Shown one piece after another: positions 21,502 to 30,190 of a stretch of 64,000 nt of DNA (position 1 is its first letter; each line of letters begins with the position of its first letter). Below the pieces are notes generated by a model. The model was not told where the DNA came from. It saw only the letters and a program-made list of their open reading frames with translations, and made no database searches. The DNA comes from Planctomycetota bacterium. Its GTDB lineage: Bacteria; Planctomycetota; UBA1135; GCA-002686595. The DNA is taken from NCBI GenBank assembly GCA_016220085.1, contig JACRIN010000019.1, positions 1 through 64,000 of the forward strand. The letters run 5' to 3'. A program made the position numbers and the translations under genes.

Positions 21502-23297
21502 CACAAGAGCCCCATCAGCGCGAGCAGGACCGCGCCCACCACGACGGCGACCAAGTAGTGTCGCATTCGACCGGTCTGGGCTCCGCGCACCGCGGCGCCC
21601 GCCTCGATCGTCGTGTATCCGGTGAAGTTCATCAGCCCGTCGATCACGTAGCGATCGAACCAGCCGAGCAGCCCGGAGACTCCGAGCAGCGCGCGGCGGT
21701 AACCGAGCTCCCACGCGCGGTCGACCATGCTCGCCTTGTCGAGCCGCTCGATCGCGCCGGCGACCGACGCGTCACGGCGCCTGCCGTAGATCGCGATCGA
21801 CCCGAGCAGTCCGGCGATCGCCATCGTCGAGGCGACGATCGGCGTCAGCCCGACGTGCGTCTCGTAGTGGGCTCCGAGCGAGTGCGCGAGCCACCCGCCG
21901 AGGAACCCGGCGCCGACCGACGGCACCGCGAGCACGAGCAACGGACCGCTCATCCAGAGCGGCGCCTCGTGCGCGTGCTCGGCTTTGTGCGACAGCGCGC
22001 CGAAGAACGTCATGCACACCACGCGGCCCATGTAGAACGCGGTCAGGAACGCGGCGCCCATCAGCATCGCCCACGGGATCCAGTTCGCGCGGCCTTCGAG
22101 CGTCGCGAGCACCAGGTCCTTGCTGAAGAACCCGGCGAAGCCCGGGATCCCGGCGAGGGACAGCGCGCCGATGACGAACGTCAGCGTCGTCAGCGGCATC
22201 TTCTTGCGCAGCCCGCCCATGTCCGCGAGGTCGTTCGAGTGGACGGCGTGGATCACGCTGCCGGCGGCGAGGAAGAGCAACGCCTTGAAGAACGCGTGCG
22301 TGCCGAGGTGGAAGTAGCCGGCGAAGGCCGAGCCCGCGCCGAGCGCCGCGACCATGTACCCGAGCTGCGAGCAAGTCGAGTACGCGAGCACCTTCTTGAT
22401 GTCGCGCTGCACCAGCGCGAGGCACGCGGCGAACACCGCGGTGAACGAGCCGATCCAGAGCATCACTTCGCGCGTCGCATCGGCCTGCGCGAACAGCGGG
22501 TCCGCGCGCACGACCAGGAACACGCCCGCCGCGACCATCGTCGCCGCGTGGAGCAGCGCGGAGACCGGCGTCGGGCCTTCCATCGCGTCCGGCAGCCAGA
22601 TGTGCAGAGGGAACTGCGCCGACTTGCCGACGACGGCGAGGAAGAAGAGCAACGTGACGCCGACCGCGACCTCGGGCGCGAGCTTCGTCGTCCATTCGAA
22701 GCTCCCGGTCGCGACGAAGAGCCAGAGCAGGCCGAACAAGAAGCCCATGTCGGCGAGCTTGGTCATCCAGAACGCCTTGACCGCGGCCTTCGCGGCGCTC
22801 GGCTTCGCGAAGTAGAACCCGATCAGCAGGTAGCTCGTGAGACCGACGAGCTCCCAACCCGCGAACGCCTGCAGCAGGTTCGGCGCGAGCACGAACAGGT
22901 TCATGCTGAACAGGAAGAGCGCGTGGAACGAAAAGTACCGCCCGTAACCGCGCGGCGGCTCGTCGTGCATGTACGCGACCGAGAAGACCTGCACGCAGAG
23001 CGCGACGAGGCAGACGACCGCGAGCATCGAGACCGACGCTCCGTCGAGGTGCAACCCGACCTCGGCGATCGGCTTGCCGGCCGCCGAGATCCACGTCGTC
23101 GTCCAGCGCGCGTCGCCCTGCGCGGCGTGCACGAAGACGAGCCGCACCGCCGCGGCGAGCGCGACCACGCTCGCGGTCACGCACACGCCGGCGGCCGGCG
23201 CGCCGCGATGTCGCACGGGTGCCGCGACCAGCAGGAACAACGCCGCCGCGATGGGCACGAAGAGCGCGAGCGCGGCGAGGAAGATCGGATCGTTCAT
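21501..23297 (-). CDS. nuoL: NADH-quinone oxidoreductase subunit L
   Basis: GWELVGLTSYLLIGFYF, SAQFPLHIWLPDAMEGPTPVSALLHAATMVAAGVFLVVRADPLF; ATGA overlap with nuoM. Confidence 0.95.
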   Translation of the reverse strand: MNDPIFLAALALFVPIAAALFLLVAAPVRHRGAPAAGVCVTASVVALAAAVRLVFVHAAQGDARWTTTWISAAGKPIAEVGLHLDGASVSMLAVVCLVALCVQVFSVAYMHDEPPRGYGRYFSFHALFLFSMNLFVLAPNLLQAFAGWELVGLTSYLLIGFYFAKPSAAKAAVKAFWMTKLADMGFLFGLLWLFVATGSFEWTTKLAPEVAVGVTLLFFLAVVGKSAQFPLHIWLPDAMEGPTPVSALLHAATMVAAGVFLVVRADPLFAQADATREVMLWIGSFTAVFAACLALVQRDIKKVLAYSTCSQLGYMVAALGAGSAFAGYFHLGTHAFFKALLFLAAGSVIHAVHSNDLADMGGLRKKMPLTTLTFVIGALSLAGIPGFAGFFSKDLVLATLEGRANWIPWAMLMGAAFLTAFYMGRVVCMTFFGALSHKAEHAHEAPLWMSGPLLVLAVPSVGAGFLGGWLAHSLGAHYETHVGLTPIVASTMAIAGLLGSIAIYGRRRDASVAGAIERLDKASMVDRAWELGYRRALLGVSGLLGWFDRYVIDGLMNFTGYTTIEAGAAVRGAQTGRMRHYLVAVVVGAVLLALMGLL

Positions 23298-23590
23298 CCC
23301 TTGGTCTCGCTGGCCGCGTCGAGCAACGTGTCGTCGTAGCGGCGGTAGAGGAGCATCACGAGCGCGAGTCCGACCGCGACCTCGGCCACGGTGATCGCCA
23401 GCGTGAAGAGGACCAACGGCTGCGTCGGCGCGCCCGCGTACTTCGCGAACGCCACCAGGGCCAGGTTGGCCGCGTTGACCATCAGCTCGATCGAAAGGAG
23501 CATCGCGACCGCTTGGCGGCGCGTGATCAGGCCGTAGACCCCGACGCTGAAGAGCGCCGAGGCGAGCAGGAGGCATTGGACGAGTGTCAT
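23294..23590 (-). CDS. nuoK: NADH-quinone oxidoreductase subunit K
   Basis: 98 aa; GVYGLITRRQAVAMLLSIELMVNAANLALVAFA. Confidence 0.95.
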   Translation of the reverse strand: MTLVQCLLLASALFSVGVYGLITRRQAVAMLLSIELMVNAANLALVAFAKYAGAPTQPLVLFTLAITVAEVAVGLALVMLLYRRYDDTLLDAASETKG

Positions 23591-23594
23591 CGGA

Positions 23595-24149
23595 CTAGTC
23601 CGCTTCCGTTCGGCCCACTCGGATCGAGGGCAACGCCGCCGAGCCGCGCGTCTCGCGCGTTTCGACGTCGCGCCGGCGCGCGATCACCACCGCGCCGACG
23701 ATCGCCGCGAGCAACAGCAGCGACACCGCTTCGAACGCCAACAAGTACGTGTCGAGCAACGCGCGCCCGAGTTCGGCGGTCGTCTGCGTCGGGGCCGAGC
23801 TCTCCGGCAAGTCCGTCTTCAGGATCGCGGTCGCGAGCAGCGCGAACACGCCGAGCGCCGCGAGCACGCCGACCGCGTTCGAATCGTTGCTCGCTTCGGC
23901 CGACGCCGAAGTGTGGCGCCGCGTGACCATCACGCCGAACACCATCAGCGTCGCGACGCCGCCGACGTACGTCAGCACCTGCACCCCGGCGAGGAACGGC
24001 GCGTCGAGGTACGCGTAGAGGCCGGCGGTCAGGAGCAACCCGAGCGCGAGCCACAACACCGCGCGCACCAAGTCGCGCGAGCGGACGACCGACACCGCGG
24101 ACGCGCAGAGCCCGGCGGCGAGCAACCAGAACCAAGCGTCGGACATCAC
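23595..24149 (-). CDS. nuoJ: NADH-quinone oxidoreductase subunit J
   Basis: DLVRAVLWLALGLLLTAGLYAYLDAPFLAGVQVLTYVGGVATLMVFGVMVT; GTG or ATG start ambiguous (24149/24146). Confidence 0.92.
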   Translation of the reverse strand: MMSDAWFWLLAAGLCASAVSVVRSRDLVRAVLWLALGLLLTAGLYAYLDAPFLAGVQVLTYVGGVATLMVFGVMVTRRHTSASAEASNDSNAVGVLAALGVFALLATAILKTDLPESSAPTQTTAELGRALLDTYLLAFEAVSLLLLAAIVGAVVIARRRDVETRETRGSAALPSIRVGRTEAD

Positions 24150-24856
24150 GGCTTGGCCTCCGTGACCGGCGCGGCGGAAGCCTCGGGTGCTTTCGCGGGC
24201 TCGCCTGCCTTCGCGGGCTCGCCTGCTTTCGCGGGTTCGCCTGCCTTCGCGGGCTCGTTTGCTTTCGCGGGTTCAGGCGCCTTGTCCACCGCAGGCGCTT
24301 TTTCGGCGGCAGGCGCTTTCTCGACCGCGGTGGGCTTCGCGTGGTGCACGGCCTTCGGAGGCGGCGCGGCGCGGCCGGCTTCCTGCATCGCCATGAGCTT
24401 GGTGCCGTCGCTCCACGCGCGTCGGCGGTTCTTGCCGTTCGCGTAAAGGCGCTCCATCGTCAGCACCAGGTCCTCGCGCGAAAACGCGGGCGTCTCGGGC
24501 TCGCGCGTCATCACGATCGCGTCGACCGGGCAGACCTGCACGCAGAGCTCGCAGTAGATGCACGCGGCGAGATCGAGCACGAAGTCGTCGGCGTAGCCGC
24601 GCTTCTTGCCGGTCACCGGCGATTCCTTCTTGCCCGCGGCCTTGATCGCGATCACCTCGGACGGGCAGATGCGCTCGCACTGCAGGCAGCCGATGCAGAG
24701 CTGATCGCCCTGCTCGTCGTACAAGAGCGAGAACGTCGTCCGATAGCGCTCGGCGCGCGGTCGGATCACGTCGGGGAACTCGACGGTCGTCGGCTTGCGA
24801 AACCCGTTGCGCAGGGTCATCGCGAGCGCGTGCACTCCATCGACGAAGTGTTTCAT
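24146..24856 (-). CDS. nuoI: NADH-quinone oxidoreductase subunit I with Ala/Lys/Pro-rich C-terminal tail
   Basis: CIGCLQCERICP and CIYCELCVQVCP 4Fe-4S motifs, followed by a long AKAGEP-repeat tail. Confidence 0.94.
   Translation of the reverse strand: MKHFVDGVHALAMTLRNGFRKPTTVEFPDVIRPRAERYRTTFSLLYDEQGDQLCIGCLQCERICPSEVIAIKAAGKKESPVTGKKRGYADDFVLDLAACIYCELCVQVCPVDAIVMTREPETPAFSREDLVLTMERLYANGKNRRRAWSDGTKLMAMQEAGRAAPPPKAVHHAKPTAVEKAPAAEKAPAVDKAPEPAKANEPAKAGEPAKAGEPAKAGEPAKAPEASAAPVTEAKP
24192..24281 (-). repeat. 18-bp in-frame tandem repeat (AKAGEP hexapeptide) in the nuoI C-terminal tail, 5 units
   Basis: ttcgcgggctcgcctgcc-type 18-bp units, direct reading. Confidence 0.92.
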
Positions 24857-24872
24857 CGCAGGACTCCGGGGC

Positions 24873-25835
24873 TCACAGCACCACCCACGCGCCGGCGCCG
24901 AGCAGCAGCGCGACGGAGATCGGCACGAGCCAGTACCAGCACATCTTCATCAGTTGGTCCGAGCGGAAGCGCAGGAGCGACCAGCGCACCCAGTAGACGA
25001 ACGTGAACAGCGCCAACGTCTTGAGCACCATCCAGTGCAGCCCGGGCGCGAAGGGCCCGTCCCAACCGCCGAGGAACAACGCCGCGGCCACCGCGGACGC
25101 GACCAACGTGTGCACGTATTCGCCGAGGTAGAACAGAGCGAACTTCATCCCCGAGTACTCGGTGGTGATGCCGGCGACGAGCTCGCTCTCGGCCTCGGGG
25201 ATGTCGAACGGGATGCGATTGGACTCGGCGAGCATCGCGAGCAGGAAGAGCACGAACGCCGGCAGGCCGAGCCACACGGGACCGATCGCGATCCACGAGC
25301 CCGCGGCTTGGTACTCGACGATCTTCGAGACGTCCATCGAGCCCGCGAGGATCACCGGCACCATCGCCGAGAGCACCAACGGCACCTCGTACGACAGCGA
25401 TTGCGCGAGCGCGCGCATGCCGCCGAGCAACGCGAACTTGTTGTTGCTCGCCCAGCCCGCCATGAAGACCGGCAGCACCGTCACGGCGCCGATCGCGAGC
25501 AGGTACAGCACGCCAAGGTCGATCTTGGCGCCGACGATGTGCGCGGAGAACGGCACGACCGCCGCCGCGCCGAGCGCGCAGAGCGCCGCGATCTGCGGCG
25601 CGAGGTTGAAGACCGCGCGGTCGGCGGCCTCGGGGACGAGGTCCTCCTTCTGCAGCAGCTTCATCAGGTCCGCGAGCGGCTGCGCGAGGCCGACGGGACC
25701 GACCATCGTCGGCCCGAGGCGCGATTGCAGGCGCGCGGAAAACTTGCGCTCGAACCAGATGCCCCAGGCGGTGACCGTCAGGACGCCGACCAGGATGGCG
25801 AGGCTCGTCACCAGCGCCGTCAACACCACGTTCAT
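24873..25835 (-). CDS. nuoH: NADH-quinone oxidoreductase subunit H
   Basis: IWFERKFSARLQSRLGPTMVGPVGLAQPLADLMKLLQKED; AESNRIPFDIPEAESELVAGITTEYSGMKFALFYLGEY. Confidence 0.96.
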   Translation of the reverse strand: MNVVLTALVTSLAILVGVLTVTAWGIWFERKFSARLQSRLGPTMVGPVGLAQPLADLMKLLQKEDLVPEAADRAVFNLAPQIAALCALGAAAVVPFSAHIVGAKIDLGVLYLLAIGAVTVLPVFMAGWASNNKFALLGGMRALAQSLSYEVPLVLSAMVPVILAGSMDVSKIVEYQAAGSWIAIGPVWLGLPAFVLFLLAMLAESNRIPFDIPEAESELVAGITTEYSGMKFALFYLGEYVHTLVASAVAAALFLGGWDGPFAPGLHWMVLKTLALFTFVYWVRWSLLRFRSDQLMKMCWYWLVPISVALLLGAGAWVVL

Positions 25836-27022
25836 CTGTCGGCCTCCCCCATGATCGGGTCGACCGAACCCAGGATCGCGAGCGCGTCGCTGACCGTGCC
25901 GCCGGGCAGCATGTACGGCAGCGCGGAGAGCGCGTGCAGGCTCGGCGGCCGGATCTTGAGTCGGTACGGGTTGGCGGAACCGTCGGCGATCACGTAGGTG
26001 CCGAGCTCGCCGCGCGGCGTCTCGATGCCGACGTAGGTCTGGCCCGCCGGGATCTTGATCGAGTTCGGGAGCTTGATCGGCTTGCCGCCGTTGATCGAGC
26101 CCTCGGGGATCGAGTCGATCGTCGCGCGGACGAGGCGCACGCTCTCGCGCAGCTCGGCGAAGCGCACTTCGGCGCGCGCGAGGCAATCGCCGCCGTGCGC
26201 GACCGCGACGTTGACCGGGACCTCGTCGTACGCGTGGAACGGAGCGTCGCGCCGCAGGTCGTGGTCGACGCCGCACGCGCGCAGCATCGGACCGGTGAGG
26301 CCGAGCTCGAGCGCGAGGCTCGAATCGATCACGCCGACGCCGCGCGTGCGCTGCACGAAGATCCGGTTGTGGAGCGACATCGCCTCGTACTCGCCGATGC
26401 GGGCGCCGATGACGTCGAGCGCGTGCTTGACGCGCCCCGCCCAACCGGCCGGGATGTCGTGGCGATTGCCGCCGATCGTGTGCGTGTTGTAGTGGAAGCG
26501 CGCGCCCGAGATCTCCTCGAAGAGATCCATGATCATCTCGCGCTCGCGGAACGAGTGGATGAACACCGTCGACCCGCCGCCGAGCGCGCCGCCGAGGTCC
26601 ATCGCGAACGTGCCGAGCCACAGGAGGTGCGACGCGATGCGCTGCAGCTCCGCGAACACGAGCCGCATCCAACGCGCGCGCCGAGGCACTTCGATGCCGA
26701 GCAACTTCTCGAAGGCCATGTTGATGGCCTGCTCGTTGGTCATCGGCGAGACGTAGTCGTTCTTGTCGACGATCGGCGTGACCTGCGAATAGGTGAGCTT
26801 CTCGCAGAGCTTCTCGACGGATCGGTGCAAGTAACCGACGTACGGGACCGCCTTGACGACGATCTCGCCGTCGAGATAGAGGTCCATGCGGAACACCCCG
26901 TGCGTCGCGGGGTGCTGCGGACCCATGTGCAGGAGCAGGAGCTCGGCCTCGGGGTCGTAGCGATCGATCGACAGGTGCGGATCGACGCGGCGTTCGACTT
27001 GGAGCGTCTGGAGCATGCTCAT
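25832..27022 (-). CDS. nuoD: NADH-quinone oxidoreductase subunit D
   Basis: LLHMGPQHPATHGVFRMDLYLDGE, VGYLHRSVEKLCE, NYVSP-like DYVSPMTNEQA, SASL-type SPLHALSALPYMLPGGTVSDALAILGSVDPIMGE; ATGA overlap with nuoBC. Confidence 0.96.
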   Translation of the reverse strand: MSMLQTLQVERRVDPHLSIDRYDPEAELLLLHMGPQHPATHGVFRMDLYLDGEIVVKAVPYVGYLHRSVEKLCEKLTYSQVTPIVDKNDYVSPMTNEQAINMAFEKLLGIEVPRRARWMRLVFAELQRIASHLLWLGTFAMDLGGALGGGSTVFIHSFREREMIMDLFEEISGARFHYNTHTIGGNRHDIPAGWAGRVKHALDVIGARIGEYEAMSLHNRIFVQRTRGVGVIDSSLALELGLTGPMLRACGVDHDLRRDAPFHAYDEVPVNVAVAHGGDCLARAEVRFAELRESVRLVRATIDSIPEGSINGGKPIKLPNSIKIPAGQTYVGIETPRGELGTYVIADGSANPYRLKIRPPSLHALSALPYMLPGGTVSDALAILGSVDPIMGEADR

Positions 27023-28206
27023 CTCCACGGTGCGCAAGGCGTGTCGATCGGATAGTCGCGGCGCAACGGGTGGCCGACCCAGTTCTCCGCCATCATCAGC
27101 CGGCGAAGGTCGGGGTGGCCTTCGAAGCGCACGCCGACCAGGTCGTACTGCTCGCGCTCTTGCCAATCGGCGCCCGCGAAGAGCGGCACGATCGTCGGGA
27201 TCGTCTCGTCGACGACGAGGCGCACCGTCCACGTCGCGACGCGCGAGCCCTTGCCGACGGTGCGCAGCAGGTACGTGACCTCGAAGTGCTCGGGCTCGGC
27301 TTCGTCCTTGCCCTTGCGGCCGAGCCCGGCGGGCCAGTGGCTCGCGACGATCGAGACCAGTTGGCGGTAGCCGAGGTCCTTCAGCCGCCGCGTGAGCTCG
27401 TAGTGCCGCGCGACCGGCACGCACGGCGGGCCTTCGGCGGGCGCGTCGGCGATGCCGAGCTCGGTGAGCAACCCGGCGAAGTCCGGCGCGAACACCGGCT
27501 TCTGTGGCGTGGTCGCCGCGTACGGCACGTCGATCGGCGAGCACATCTGATCGGCGGTGACGCGCAGCGCTTGGTCGGCTTGCTCGCGCGAGAGGTCGCC
27601 GTCGCGATCGCGCTCGCAAACGCGCGGGACCGACGGCTTGGTGATCGCGATCAGCTCGGGATTGGGGTCGCGGACGACCTTTTCGCCGCGGCGGATCGCC
27701 TGCACCTTCTCTTGGAGCCGCAGGAGCCCGTGCATCAGCGCTTCCGGATTGGGCGGACACCCCGGGACGTAGACGTCGACCGGGATCACGGTGTCGATGC
27801 CCGGGATCACCGAGTAGAGGTTGCGGTAGAAGTCGCCGGAGATCGCGCACGAGCCCATCGCGATGCACCACTTGGGCTCGGGCATCTGCTCCCAGAGCTT
27901 CAGGACGCGCGGCGCCATCTTCACGGTGATCGTTCCGGCGACGACCATCACGTCGGCTTGGCGCGGCGTCGCGCGGACGATCGTGCCCATGCGGTCGAGG
28001 TCGATGCGGCTCGCGGCGGCGGCCATCAGCTCGATGCCGCAACAGCTGGTCGCCATCGGGAAGACCCAAAGCGAGTTGGTCAGTCCCCACGCGAGCAAGT
28101 CGTCGAGCGACGCGAGCCCGAGCGAGACGCCGGGCAGCCTTTCCAGCGTTTGGTAGAGCGGGTGCGTGAAGCTGCCGCCGGTGTCGAGGTTGGGCTTCGA
28201 GCTCAT
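27019..28206 (-). CDS. nuoBC: Fused NADH-quinone oxidoreductase subunits B and C (NuoB-NuoC)
   Basis: NuoB: FPMATSCCGIELMAAAASRIDLDRMG...GSCAISGDFY...VPGCPPNPEALMHGLLRLQEKV. NuoC: ATWTVRLVVDETIPTIVPLFAGADWQEREQYDLVGVRFEGHPDLRRLMMAENWVGHPLRRDYPI. One uninterrupted reading frame. Confidence 0.94.
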   Translation of the reverse strand: MSSKPNLDTGGSFTHPLYQTLERLPGVSLGLASLDDLLAWGLTNSLWVFPMATSCCGIELMAAAASRIDLDRMGTIVRATPRQADVMVVAGTITVKMAPRVLKLWEQMPEPKWCIAMGSCAISGDFYRNLYSVIPGIDTVIPVDVYVPGCPPNPEALMHGLLRLQEKVQAIRRGEKVVRDPNPELIAITKPSVPRVCERDRDGDLSREQADQALRVTADQMCSPIDVPYAATTPQKPVFAPDFAGLLTELGIADAPAEGPPCVPVARHYELTRRLKDLGYRQLVSIVASHWPAGLGRKGKDEAEPEHFEVTYLLRTVGKGSRVATWTVRLVVDETIPTIVPLFAGADWQEREQYDLVGVRFEGHPDLRRLMMAENWVGHPLRRDYPIDTPCAPWR

Positions 28207-28544
28207 TGCCACTTCAGCGCCCCCTTGCGCACCGCCCACAGCCAACCGAGCAGCACGACCGCGACGAAGCTCACCACCGCGACGAAGCCTTGCACCCCGA
28301 GCTCGCGAGCGTTGCCGCCCCACGGGAACAGGAAGGCCGCTTCGATGTCGAAGAGCAGGAAGAAGAGCGCGACGACGTAATAACGAGCGTGGAACCGCAC
28401 CCAGGCCATGCCGGCGGGAGATTCTCCGCACTCGTACGTGGTCTTCTTCAGAGGCGATTCACGCTTCGCTCGGACGGCGAAGACGCGCGCACCGATCAGC
28501 ATCCCGGCGATCACCCCGAAGGCGACCGCGAGGAAGACGATCAA
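28203..28544 (-). CDS. nuoA: NADH-quinone oxidoreductase subunit A
   Basis: YECGESPAGMAWVRFHARYYVVALFFLLFDIEAAFLFPW; TTG start at 28544 uncertain. Confidence 0.93.
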   Translation of the reverse strand: MIVFLAVAFGVIAGMLIGARVFAVRAKRESPLKKTTYECGESPAGMAWVRFHARYYVVALFFLLFDIEAAFLFPWGGNARELGVQGFVAVVSFVAVVLLGWLWAVRKGALKWQ

Positions 28545-28740
28545 CGGGTAGTCCTGGACGAAGGAAGACGTAGGGGACCTCTGTCGTTGTCTCGGGTGTC
28601 GTTAGCTCGGGTGTCGTCAGCTCTGGAGACGCTGGGCAAGGGCCGCGAGAGTACCCGCGGAGGCCGTCGGGGCCCACGTTTCTGACCGCAGGATCTCAGA
28701 ACGGGCCCCGCGTGGATCGAGCAAGGGAGTCACGAGGGAA

Positions 28741-29301
28741 TCACTGGGAAACGGGCTCGTCGGAGTAATCCGCCGGATCGCCCGGGGGGTCGCCCCACGG
28801 GTCGGTCGCCTGGCGCGCGAGCTCCGCCAGGACGTAGGCCTCGTGGTCGGACTCCTCGGCGACGAGCTCGGCGAACAGGAAACGCGCCTCGAGGTCGGTG
28901 GTCTCCGCCAACGCGGCCTTGAAGAAGGCGCGAGCCTTGCGCTCGGACTGCAACGCGACCTCGAGCGCCTGGCGCACGGTCATGAACACGCGGACGGTGT
29001 CGTAGTCCGGCGCCTCGATGTCGAAGATCTGCAGGCGGCCGACGGTCGACGGCCGGTCGCCGAAGCTCGCGCGGCGCTTGGTCAGCAATGCGACTCGGTG
29101 CTTTTCCTCCATCCGAGCCATCTTGCGGAAGAATTCGGACGCTTCCGGCGTGTGCGCGATCGAGAGCGCGTCGGCGAGCTCGACGTAGCGATCACGCGCC
29201 TCTTCCTCGACGGTCACCGCGAGGTCGAGCGCTTCCATCAGCGACAACTTCTTGAAGTCGACGCCCGGAGAGCACGGCAGGCTGTTCACGGTGCGCCTCA
29301 C
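28741..29301 (-). CDS. Ferritin-like / rubrerythrin-fold protein
   Basis: MEALDLAVTVEEEARDRYVELADAL...ARMEEKHRVALL...ALEVALQSERKARAFFKAALAE...FAELVAEESDHEAYVL; paired ExxH helices. GTG start overlaps korB stop (GTGA). Confidence 0.8.
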   Translation of the reverse strand: MRRTVNSLPCSPGVDFKKLSLMEALDLAVTVEEEARDRYVELADALSIAHTPEASEFFRKMARMEEKHRVALLTKRRASFGDRPSTVGRLQIFDIEAPDYDTVRVFMTVRQALEVALQSERKARAFFKAALAETTDLEARFLFAELVAEESDHEAYVLAELARQATDPWGDPPGDPADYSDEPVSQ

Positions 29302-30188
29302 TTCTGCAAGAACACGTCGAGAAGACGTGAACGGTCCTTCGCCTCTGGGGCGAGGGCTCGCTGTCGTTCGCGCACGAGCGCGTCGTAGGTCGGCGGCGGA
29401 TTGGGATTGCGGTAGAGGACGCCGGTGTGGAGCTCCTTCCCGTACGACCGCGCGAGGTCGAGCGCCCGCAACTGGTCGCTGGGATCGTGGCCGAGGCTCG
29501 CGAGCGGCCGCAGGTGCGCCTTGTGCGCGCGCATCTGCTGTTCTTCCTGGCCGAACGTCACGCACGGCGACTGGATGTTGACGAACGCGAAGCCCGGGTA
29601 GCGGATCGCTTGCTCGATCAGCGCGGTCAGCCCCGGCATTTCCGCCGGCGTGCCTTGCGCGACGAAGCCCGCGCCGTAGGCGAGCGTGTAGAGCAACGGG
29701 TTGATCGGCTCCTCGAGGCTGCCGAGCGGCGACGTCACCGTCGCGAGTCCCTTCGGCGACGTCGGCGAGAGCTGGCCCTTGGTCAGCCCGTACACCTGGT
29801 TGTCCATCACCAGGTACGTCAGGTCGAGGTTGCGCCGCACCGCGTGCGCGACGTGGCCCCCGCCGATCGAGAACCCGTCGCCGTCGCCGCCCGCGACGAT
29901 CACTTGGAGGTCCGGATTGGCGAGCTTGACGCCCTGCGCGATCGGCAGCGCGCGTCCGTGGACGCTGTTGAAGCCGTACGCGGTCGTGTAGCCCGGGATC
30001 CGGCTCGAACAGCCGATGCCGGAGATGAATGCGATCTCGTGCGGTGGCCTGCCGATGGCCGCCAGTGCGCGGTAGAGCGCCTGCAGCACGCCGTAGTCGC
30101 CGCAGCCCGGGCACCAGATCGGCTTGAGCGCGCTGCTGTAGTCCTTGGGGGTCGCGGTGGCGCCGCAGGTGGTGGTCGCGGTGTCCAT
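29298..30188 (-). CDS. korB: 2-oxoacid:ferredoxin oxidoreductase subunit beta
   Basis: WCPGCGDYGVLQALYRAL, GIGCSSRIPGY, GGDGDGFSIGGGHVAHAVRRNLDLTYLVMDNQVYGLTKGQLSPTSP (TPP-binding). Confidence 0.93.
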   Translation of the reverse strand: MDTATTTCGATATPKDYSSALKPIWCPGCGDYGVLQALYRALAAIGRPPHEIAFISGIGCSSRIPGYTTAYGFNSVHGRALPIAQGVKLANPDLQVIVAGGDGDGFSIGGGHVAHAVRRNLDLTYLVMDNQVYGLTKGQLSPTSPKGLATVTSPLGSLEEPINPLLYTLAYGAGFVAQGTPAEMPGLTALIEQAIRYPGFAFVNIQSPCVTFGQEEQQMRAHKAHLRPLASLGHDPSDQLRALDLARSYGKELHTGVLYRNPNPPPTYDALVRERQRALAPEAKDRSRLLDVFLQK

Positions 30189-30190
30189 GG

